Shown here piece by piece: positions 24,649 to 64,000 of a DNA stretch of 64,000 bases. The stretch's first letter is position 1; each line of letters starts with the position of its first letter. Source of the DNA: Atrina japonica (Eukaryota > Mollusca > Bivalvia > Pterioida > Pinnidae). The DNA lies in NCBI GenBank assembly GCA_030159075.1, contig BROG01000351.1, positions 421,001-485,000 of the forward strand, in the 5' to 3' direction. A model generated the notes under the pieces. It had not been told where the DNA came from and did no database searches. It saw only the letters and a list, made by a program, of their open reading frames with translations. The position numbers were made by a program, and so were the translations under genes.

Positions 24649-24777
24649 TGTCTGTAATGCTAATACTGTTGAATCATGGGAAGGAACTCAACTCAAAGCA
24701 GGTACCGTTGTGCCCGCAATCGGACGCCCTACCGATCATAGAACCCATCGATTCACACCAGTCTGTTCCCATGAATG
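24649..24777 (+). CDS. orphan exon candidate, function unknown
   Basis: The acceptor AAGTTGTTTTTGCAG ends at 24648 and the donor G|GTAAGC is at 24778. The 129-bp interval is open in one frame (from 24650) for 42 codons, with coding-like composition: SWEGTQLKAGTVVPAIGRP and three Cys including a final split TG- codon (Cys or Trp). Both boundary phases are 2, so the exon is symmetric. I found no partner exon on the same strand within several kilobases and do not recognise the family. It may belong to a gene outside the window, be a relic, or be chance. Confidence 0.35.
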
Positions 24778-25024
24778 GTAAGCACCCATTGTAATTGTAA
24801 GCACCCATTGTAATGGTCTCCCATTCTAGAGACAAATGCATGCAGTCATTTGAGCTATCTGAAAATGGTTGACCTGTTAAAAAAATAATTATTATACATC
24901 CAATTTGACTATTTCATGTGCACCTTACACGTGTGACCAGAATATAAACATTACAATGTTCAGAAGAACTGCCATCTTACGTATAAAATGTTTAACCCTC
25001 ATACTTACATTACTACCGAGAAAT

Positions 25025-25165
25025 GGGTCTCATGGTCAGCGTAGGTCCGAACCCTGCTGGAACCTTGACTGATTTTGTGAGAACTTCCGCCAGTTTACTC
25101 GCGGGAGACTCTTCGAATGTACATTGTAAACGGGTTCTCTCCTCCATCATGAGGATCATTTTGCG
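25025..25165 (+). repeat. SINE family C, 5' part
   Basis: Contains GGTCAGCGTAGGTCCGAACC, a tRNA-like B-box region, then CTTGACTGATTTTGTGAGAA and AAACGGGTTCTCTCCTCCAT. It stops before the usual tail. Confidence 0.65.
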
Positions 25166-25364
25166 ATGTTAACTTTAAATATTTATAATACATATTCCCT
25201 AGTAGCTGTTAATTATGCAAATCAATGTTCCTTTTCTTTACTTGAGGAATAAGGTAATCACTATTCCTTCGCCATACTAGAAATGAAACAATATGATCTT
25301 TTTGATTTAAAACAAAAGGCTCATGGGTCGTAATAGTCACTAGAGCAATATTTGATTTTCATTT

Positions 25365-25522
25365 TAATTTTTGTTTTATGTCACATTCAACAATTTGTTC
25401 AGTCATATGACGGCGGCCAATTTTAATTGGTTGAGGAGAAAACCTGGTTACAGGGGTTCGAACCTCCGCTGAGACTTTATGGTTCAAAGAGCAATGATCT
25501 AACCATACTGCCACGGAGGACT
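25365..25522 (-). repeat. tRNA-derived SINE family C, inverted copy with head
   Basis: In minus orientation it opens CTCCGTGGCAGTATGGTTAG, a tRNA-like A box, followed by GGTTCGAACCCCTG (B box) and ends in the tail with TGACATAAAAC. An internal deletion shortens the body. It best shows that family C is tRNA-derived. Confidence 0.75.
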
Positions 25523-26169
25523 CCTCTGGAGCAAAATATATCATATTGAAAAACGCAATCCAAGGTCAAATAGACAAGTCATTCGTAAATAAATTGATCT
25601 AAAGCCATGTGACAAATTATATTTGAACAAGCAAATCGTAATTACACTGTACAATGTGTCAGTCACTGGATACATTCGTAATCTGGATAATGAGCAAAAT
25701 CATACACATATGACGTTAATTATGTTATTATACATTTTGCATAATGATGAAAACAGCCAATGAAACACATTCACTGTTGATAAGGCAACAACTATTTGGA
25801 ATTTTTTTTTTCCGATTGTTCCCACGGAAACCAGCCGTTTGTTTCTTAATATGAAAAAATACAAAGTGTAGTGAATATGCTACCTTGGAATGAAATAATA
25901 TGTAACAGCTAAATACATTTATTTGAAATACTAATTGTAACCTCTTAATATCTATCTGAATGATGACAGTCAAAATAAAACGCAATGATGTACGTACAAA
26001 GGTGATCCAACCAATAATACATATTAAAATAGAAAAAAACACAAACGACCCTGCAATAAGTCTCCATTGAGTGATGTCAATTCATTATCACTCTACAGGA
26101 AAGCGTATCTCAGTGTATCCGACATTGTGACCATACAATCTATGTCATGAGAATTCATATGAGATGGAT

Positions 26170-26535
26170 ATGGCATGCCAAAATCACATTAATGAGATAA
26201 ATTAAGTATTTCTCAGTTAAAACCAATTTTTCTCTAGGTAAACCTACTTTTTCTCAGTAACCCACATTAACTGAAGAAAATCTAAGTTTAACATAGAAAA
26301 ACTAGGTTTAACTGCGCAATAATCACATAAATGAGTATTAATGTGATTTTAGCGGAGTTAATCCTAGTTTTTCTCAGACAAACCTATTTTCTCCAGTTAA
26401 TGTGGTTTACGAAAAAAACTAGGATTAATTGGAGTAAAAAAGGTTTAACTCGTAACTCACATTAACTGCGAAAATACTAGGTTTATTTCGAAAAAAAACT
26501 CGGTTTAACTCATTGATGTGACTTGGGCTTGCCAT
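26170..26535. mobile_element. palindromic MITE with about 27-bp terminal inverted repeats
   Basis: The left end ATGGCATGCCAAAATCACAT and the right end (complement ATGGCAAGCCCAAGTCACAT) match, extending to AATGAG. The interior is an irregular array of CACATTAACTG and AAACTAGGTTTAACT modules in both orientations. It lies just past the polyadenylation signal of the minus-strand gene. Confidence 0.8.
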
Positions 26536-26604
26536 AGAAATAGTTATGTAAAAATCAAACACTTATTCAAAATGGACGGATAGTAAGATAACAAAGATAC
26601 GAAT

Positions 26605-26610
26605 TTTATT
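26605..26610 (-). promoter_or_regulatory. polyadenylation signal AATAAA of the TMEM145-like gene
   Basis: The minus strand reads AATAAA 54 bases past the TGA at 26665-26667, and no later exon is needed. The cleavage point is not determined. Confidence 0.6.
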
Positions 26611-26664
26611 CAACAAAGACATCTCAATAGAGTAAAATTCAGTTTATCTCCGATAAAGTGAGAC

Positions 26665-58246
<31,582 letters not shown>

Positions 58247-59230
58247 TTTGAATTTGTGCTATAAATATGTGTACACAATGTTTGGTCGTGATTTTAAATC
58301 ACTTTTGTCGAATAGTTTAAATGTCACATACTAAGGACGGCAGTAAATATAACAGACGATCTATCGCTAAAAAGCATAGGCCTAATGAGAAATATTAACG
58401 GTTAAACAAACGCCATTATAGTCCTTCAACACGTTCGTAAGAATAAACGGTTAACAAATTAATATTCAGTTGTTCCTAAGAAAGAATGGATGTAAATATT
58501 CCAATAAAATATTCCGTTCTGTGTAGGTTATAATTTCAACAAAACACAAATCACCGCTGAGTCTAGGCTAATATTAACCAGCTTTATAACTTAACGATCG
58601 ATATTTTACAACAGTGAACGGCGACTAAGGTGTGCGATAGTGTGTGTGTATGTTTAAAGGTATTCAGTATACGTAAATTCGATCCGTAACGTGTTGAATC
58701 GTGTCCAGGGACGCTATACACATATATGCATATATTATTCAAGTTTGTAATTTACAAGTATTCGTCTCATTTGTAACATCCGTATTAAAAGAACATATTA
58801 ATGCGTCGGATTTTTTCTCCTTTTTTTTCGAAAAATTTAAATGACAGCTACACATTTACTCATAAACCCCTGTAGGATTATAATACAAATTAAAATTCAA
58901 TAAATTTACATAACTAAATTTCAATAATGAATTGAAATACTAATTATTTTCACGTGCGAAAAAGTTTGTGCGTGGAATTTCTATTATGTGAGTTATCAAT
59001 TGTTTTAATAAACATAAATAATTACAACAGTACACATTTCTACTTTTGTTTTTACTATATTTTTGGTTAAGAGGAAGCAGATATAAAGCGGCATTATATT
59101 ATAGTTTGGCAGATTTTTTATTTGTCATGATTTTGTTACAATTTCATAGATTAATTACAGTTATTTCCTACTTGGTTGACAGGGTTTTTGTCAAAATAAT
59201 CCATCTATAAATTACGATGGCATAAAGCTG
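58247..59230. other. 5' flank of the TMEM145-like gene
   Basis: 5' UTR and promoter must lie here, but no transcription start could be placed. A TATTTATAG sequence about 20 bases before the ATG on the minus strand is too close to act as the TATA box of this start. No CpG-dense island is evident. Confidence 0.4.
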
Positions 59231-59236
59231 CCATCC

Positions 59237-59349
59237 ACATGTTGAGATAATATGATTAGTTATGTCGACATGATGTGATAAATAATTGCGTTTTGACGAC
59301 ATATTCACATAAATTATGTCGACATAACCTCATATTTTTCTCAACATGT
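59237..59349. repeat. foldback element with 34-35-bp arms
   Basis: Left arm 59237-59271 (ACATGTTGAGATAATATGAT...ATGTCGACAT) and right arm 59316-59349 are near reverse complements. More GTCGACAT motifs follow to about 59410. Confidence 0.75.
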
Positions 59350-60181
59350 CAACATATTGATATGGTCTATATCGACATAATGTGACCAGATAATATCAAA
59401 ATGTCGACCTAAAAAGTGTTTTTTTATGACACTATGTTTTGCGCAGTAAAACGGTCATATTACATCGACAATTTTCGAGAATCATCACATTGTGTCGACA
59501 AGCTGATATTCTGTAGTGATGTTAGCATTTATTGAGTAAAAGACAGTTTTACAAGGTTATTTAAATGCATGAAATAATAAAATATTTATTTTATATTATC
59601 ATAAATTCTGGAAACCAGAAAAAAGATTTCTCAGAGCTTTTAAATTAGGCCTACCGAAATTTTCAATTACATACTCTTCCTTCCGCTAACTCGAAATCTT
59701 GGATCTAACCCGGCTTTGTATGTATATCTTGGATTTTATGGAATTATGGACTACCGGTGTTGTAGCATACTTCCATTCCCCGGAAAAATGGGCCCGGGTT
59801 AGACTTCCAACCATAAGGAGAAAAAAGCGCCCCAGCATATTATTTCCCCCATACACAGTCAGTACAGAGTTTCCCCCTGGGAGGAAAACCGCCCTGGGGC
59901 AATTTTCCCACTATCTTGTTTTCGGATTTCAAAACAGAAAATATACGTGCTTTTCAAATTTGTTTGACATAATGCAGTCTATATGTATATATGAAAATGT
60001 CATGATATTCTTGAACGCTTGAAAAAATAAATTTCATGTATTTAATTTTGTAGACGTTGAGGTTTTGATGTATTAACGCTGCATAAACATTCTTTAAATT
60101 TGGTTATTTTAAAATAATTGATAGCAATTGATATCATATATTTTTACTAATAAGTCTACTAAAATGGAGTATTGTCATCAG

Positions 60182-60183
<2 letters not shown>

Positions 60184-60267
<84 letters not shown>

Positions 60268-60440
60268 TGGCGTCGGAAGCAAATTGAAAGTGTGGGGGGG
60301 GGGGGGGCTAATCCAACTTAAATCACACACACGCCAGAAACGTCTGGGGGCTAAGTCCCAATGTTCAACACCTATGTCTATCTTTGCAAAAAAAAGTGGG
60401 GGGGCTAAGCCCCGCCCCCCCCCCCCCGGGTTCCGACGCC

Positions 60441-60513
<73 letters not shown>
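60184..60513. repeat. (TA)n microsatellite split by a MITE
   Basis: Pure TA tracts at 60184-60264 and 60444-60513 lie on both sides of a 179-bp insertion. Confidence 0.9.
60265..60443. mobile_element. short MITE with TA target, inserted in a TA microsatellite
   Basis: Inverted ends CATTGGCGTCGGAA and TTCCGACGCCTATG. The interior has G and C homopolymers and the paired blocks GGGGGGGCTAATCC and GGGGGGGCTAAGCCCC. TA on both sides fits a Tc1/mariner-type target, but the true duplication cannot be told from the microsatellite. Confidence 0.75.
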
Positions 60514-60518
<5 letters not shown>

Positions 60519-60557
60519 CTAAAATGACTAACGACACGGACAAAATAAATGTCAAAT

Positions 60558-60584
60558 TTTCGGGACGACCTGTCCCTTCATCAG
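60558..60584 (-). ncRNA. hammerhead-ribozyme-like core, weak candidate
   Basis: The minus strand reads CTGATGA, A, GGGAC, loop AGGTC, GTCCC, GAAA, which is the core and stem II layout of a hammerhead. Against it: one extra A between CTGATGA and stem II, a possible stem III only of AAAT/ATTT, and no convincing stem I. Penelope-like elements are known to carry hammerheads. Confidence 0.3.
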
Positions 60585-60641
60585 GACAAAACAATTAAAA
60601 TAACACGAAAAAAATGTACACATACACACTCTCAAGCAAAC

Positions 60642-60935
60642 AACCGGAGAGTGAAAGAAATGCTACATATTACAAGTGCAGTGAGATAACGTAATAAATA
60701 AATGAAAATGGAAATCAAACAAAGGGATAACTAAACAACTACTAAACTAAGCTCAAACTACCAACGAAATGTGAATCGAACTTGTAATATGTAGCATTTC
60801 TTTCAATATTCACACCGGAGAGTGAAAAAATGCTACATATTACAAGTACAGCGTGATTGATGCAATAAATAAATAAAAATGGAAATGGAAATCAAACAAA
60901 ACTAAGCTCAAACTACCAACGAAATGTGAATCGAT
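60642..60935. repeat. direct and inverted repeat cluster
   Basis: A module from CCGGAGAGTGAAA to CGAAATGTGAATCGA occurs twice (about 60642-60780 and 60813-60935). A 24-bp piece at 60653-60676 also occurs as an exact inverse at 60781-60804. Confidence 0.85.
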
Positions 60936-60938
60936 TTC

Positions 60939-61860
60939 TTGTTATTTTTACTTAGATCAAGTACAAATGGCTCTGAGCACTGGAATAAATTCAGACAAAA
61001 GTTTAGTAGGTATGCTACAGTAAAGAATTGGAGTCCCATAGAATGTAAAAATTACATTTATTGGGGTCTTGAAGGCAAGGCTTGTGAGTATTTTGCTACC
61101 ATACTTGAACGGGATATCCACATAAGATATGACCAAAGTCTCCAGAAAATGGAAAAAAGGGTTTAGATTTCGGGAGATACATGAAACCACCCAAGTAAAG
61201 TTAGCCAGTTTAAAACAAAATGCAGACAAAATATTGAAGACTGTGCAAATAGGGTTTTGCAGCTTGCAACCAAAGCTTTCCCATATTTACCTAATAATTA
61301 TATGTATAGGCAAGCCATCAACAGAATATGCCATGGTTGTTACGACAGACAGGCGGGACAGTATGCTGCAAATTGACCTCTGAGATCTATAGAGGAGACT
61401 TTGGATAAAATCAAAATATTTCAATATAACCATCAAGCCATTTTTGAGAAAAACAAGAAAGAAGTAAGGGAGGTTCTATTTGAATATGAGAGTGACGAAT
61501 CCGACACAGGTTCAGGTCGCATTAAAAGTGGGAAAAAAAACTTTCAAAAGATAAAGGCCTAAGTCTATTGGATCATGGATTATTGTCTACTATAGAAGAC
61601 CAAATGAGTAGTCTAAAATCTGATTGATTATGTTATGAAAATTTGAGGATTAGAAGGCAAGGTCAAGGTCACCGAGCCCCCGATCAAATAGGAGTAGGTC
61701 ATATTCTCCGAAAGATAAATGTTTCAATTATGGCGGTAGCGGACATTTTCGTAGGGACTGCCTCAAGTTGAAATCACAAAATAGAGTTGCCTGCAAACAT
61801 GTTTCATTTAAGGATCCGTTAAACCAAACCGGATCGAGGGAGGAGGCCTAAACTCGATCC
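60939..61860 (+). pseudogene. gag remnant with damaged zinc knuckle
   Basis: The frame 60939-61166 holds EHWNKFRQKFSRYATVKNW and YIYWGLEGKACEYF, resembling the retrotransposon gag core. The frame then shifts repeatedly. At 61720-61761 a nucleocapsid-type knuckle reads CFNYGGSGHFRRDC, where the second Cys of the CX2CX4HX4C pattern is Tyr, so zinc binding should be lost. Confidence 0.7.
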
Positions 61861-62639
61861 AAATGGATAATGGCCAAACCAGTGACGAATCCTAAAATGG
61901 AGTTATAATATGCCAATTAAGGTCAACCTTTATGATTCATGTCCCAGCAATAGTACATGGGAACATATTAATGTCAAAAATAGATACAACAGAACAAGTA
62001 ACTATTATTTCTGACCAGACCAAATATTTTAAAGGAAATAACAATGTACACTACAGGACGTGATATGAAAATGAGAGCTTTTAGACTAGGACCCATTGAT
62101 ATTAAACTTGGGCCTCGGATATTCACAGAAAAAACTATATATAGCTCCAATTGAAGATTCAATATTACTTGGTTTAGATTTTTTGAAAAACACCAGGTAA
62201 CAATAAATATGGATAAAGAATTATTGTCCATAGGTGAACTAAACTTCCGTTAACCTTTGGCAAGACTCCCGTAGGAGGAACTAAGGTTGCTAGGATTACT
62301 GTAAACAAAAGAACGGTAGTTTCCTTATTGTCTGTCTTACAGTTCTCTTTTGTCATTAGTGAACCAGAACAATTTGTTAACTTGTTAGTCCTCAAATCTT
62401 TACATTCTGATCAATCTCAACCTGTTATCAGCTTTGTGAACTGCAGTGACCGGAATGTGATTTTAAACCAGGATCAGATCATAGGATCAGCATCAGAGGT
62501 TGATCAAGTTTTCAGTCAAAATAATGATGCCTGTAGTTTTAGAGCTAACCAAGTTCGAAACTCATAAGGCACTGTGTGGGAACTCCCAGAACATTTGATT
62601 GATTTATACGATAGATCAATCAATTTCTTGGATTCAGCA

Positions 62640-63443
62640 GAAAGTGATAGATTGAAAAGATTGCTAATAAACTTTTAAGATGTGTTTGCCAAATCAGATT
62701 TTGATCTAGGTAATTTTACAGCAATCAAACACGAAATAGATACAGGTGCTTCATCCCCAATTAAACAACGCCTAAGACGAACCCCTATTTGTTTTGTGGA
62801 GGAAGAAGAGTAACATTTGAATAAGATTTTAGAGGCAGAGGTTATTGAACCTTCCATGTCAGAATGGGCTTCACCTCCACTTTTCATTCGTAAGCGCGAT
62901 GGCTCACTTAGATGGCGTATAGATTATCAAACAATTAATAAGGTAACAAAGAGGGATCTATTTCCTTTGCATCTTATTGAAGAATGCATCGATAGTCTCT
63001 CTAGCAACATGTGGTTTAGAGTAGATGCTAATTCAGCATATTGGCAAGTCGAAATTAAAGTGTCTGACAAGTGTAAAACAGCTTTTTTAACAAGGTTTGG
63101 TTTTTTTCCGCATGTTAGAATGGAGTTTGGCTTGTGTAACCCACCTGCCACTTACACAAGAGTGATGAACTTGGTACTCAGGGGGTTACATTGGAATGTG
63201 ATATTGGCGTTTCTTGATTATTTGCTAGTTCTTGGTAAAACTTCCAACGGACACATAGATAATTTCACACAAGTGTTACAACGCTATAGGTCATATGGAT
63301 TGAAATTAAAAGCAAGTAAATGTGACCTATTTAATAAAAGTTTTGAGTTTCTGGACAAAGTAATCAGCCAGAAAGGTGTGGAAACAACCAGTATTCCATT
63401 TGAAACTATGCAAAATTGGTCAGTTCAAACTAGCGTGGGCTAG
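62640..63443 (+). pseudogene. Ty3/Gypsy reverse transcriptase remnant
   Basis: The open frame 62817-63443 contains SEWASPPLFIRKRDGSLRW, RVDANSAYWQVEI, RMEFGLCNPPATY and AFLDYLLVLGK. The catalytic motif, normally two Asp (F/Y-x-D-D), reads FLDY at 63210-63221, so the active site is broken. Upstream related sequence from about 62640 (DVFAKS-type, TG.SSPIKQRLRR) is cut off by a TAA. The lineage is not assigned. Confidence 0.8.
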
Positions 63444-64000
63444 CAAGACGATTAAGAGACCGAGCCTGGATACGAGAAGTCAGGATGGAAGCGACAGTCA
63501 TTTTTCCAGATGGATGGATTGACGAACATCTGCCATCAATAACTGGTGAGAAAGTGCAGACTGGGATGAGGAAGTCAGTGCTCCTAGTGTCTCGGTATCT
63601 CTACCCAGTTCAGAAAACCTAAAGATGTCAGACTGTTAACCGATCCACCCCTAACCGTTGTAAGGGAAAATGCGGCAGAGTCAATGTCAACAGAATCTGA
63701 ATCGCCTATAGTTGGATCTAGTCTGAATGTGTGTCTGGATAGTGTTTCTGTGACAAGTGCGGATAGAGGTCAGCTTGTTCCTGGGAGATTATCTTGGCTA
63801 GATCGGGAGCTTGCCTACTGTTGGATCCAGTCAGGCAGTGGGTAATAATGTTTCTGCATTAGTTCCAGATAGATGTCCAGGCAATATATATATCAAGTGA
63901 GAGGACTATCCCATCGGATCAACAGCCAAAGTCACCGTCTTCAGCAGCTAAACTACCCGTGAGCCGACTATGGTGTTCACTTCGAGAAGTCACCGCAGAC
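63444..64000. other. unassigned sequence past the retrotransposon break
   Basis: Several short open stretches look mildly coding (for example DGWIDEHLPS near 63515) but stops interrupt them and no family is recognised. It may be part of another element cut by the window end. Confidence 0.3.

Larger units (their letters stand above)
60939..63443 (+). mobile_element. dead Ty3/Gypsy-type retrotransposon, gag to reverse transcriptase
   Basis: The order is gag-like sequence, zinc knuckle, linker and reverse transcriptase, as in this superfamily. Stops and frame changes interrupt it throughout (for example a TAA at about 62811 just before the long frame). No long terminal repeats, primer-binding site, RNase H or integrase was recognised, so both ends appear lost. 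Confidence 0.8.

Noticed and set aside
62739..62750. Asp-Thr-Gly-Ala as a retroelement protease active site
   Set aside because: Its position just upstream of the reverse transcriptase, followed by SPIKQRLRR, matches the usual N-terminal reverse transcriptase block of Gypsy elements rather than a protease.

Overview
The window is animal nuclear DNA, most likely from a bivalve mollusc. It is AT-rich and sparse in coding sequence, its genes have short exons and long introns with GT/AG boundaries, and it is packed with microsatellites, minisatellites, tRNA-derived SINEs, palindromic MITE-like elements and decayed retroelements. The SINE with a TTAAACAACAATAAACAAAC tail is of a type I associate with bivalves; a narrower placement is not supported. 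Nothing here is bacterial, so there are no operons, ribosome binding sites or CRISPR arrays.

Two intron-containing genes can be assembled exon by exon. The first is on the + strand (coding 12958-15471, three coding exons, 125 codons): a small secreted protein with a signal peptide and two degenerate EF-hand loops. The last residue of the second loop, a Glu, is created by a codon split across intron 2. The second is a large minus-strand gene (coding 58246 down to 26665, 31.6 kb, 15 coding exons, up to 686 residues). It encodes a seven-transmembrane protein of the TMEM145/GPR180 family, with signal peptide, lumenal domain, seven membrane segments and a cytoplasmic tail. All exon phases agree and a polyadenylation signal follows the stop. 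Exons 13 and 14 are a tandem duplicate pair carried on a segment of about 1.96 kb; they differ far more from each other than their flanking introns do, and nearly all changes alter the protein.

Layout: 1-12.3 kb, repeats and one possible degenerate exon; 12.9-15.5 kb, the EF-hand-like gene; 16-26.5 kb, SINEs, MITEs, a broken Penelope-like reverse transcriptase (21.2-22.35 kb) and one orphan exon candidate (24.65 kb); 26.6-58.25 kb, the TMEM145-like gene, whose introns hold two 32-bp minisatellite arrays, a 23-bp-type satellite, a nearly pure A/T block and many SINEs, several of them within tens of bases of exon donors; 58.25-60.2 kb, gene 5' flank with a foldback element; 60.2-60.9 kb, a MITE nested in a TA microsatellite, a hammerhead-like motif and an inverted/direct repeat cluster; 60.9-63.45 kb, a dead Ty3/Gypsy-type retrotransposon; 63.45-64 kb, unassigned.

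The two genes show no evident functional link. All exon calls are by eye from splice consensus, phase and recognised protein family, without transcript data.
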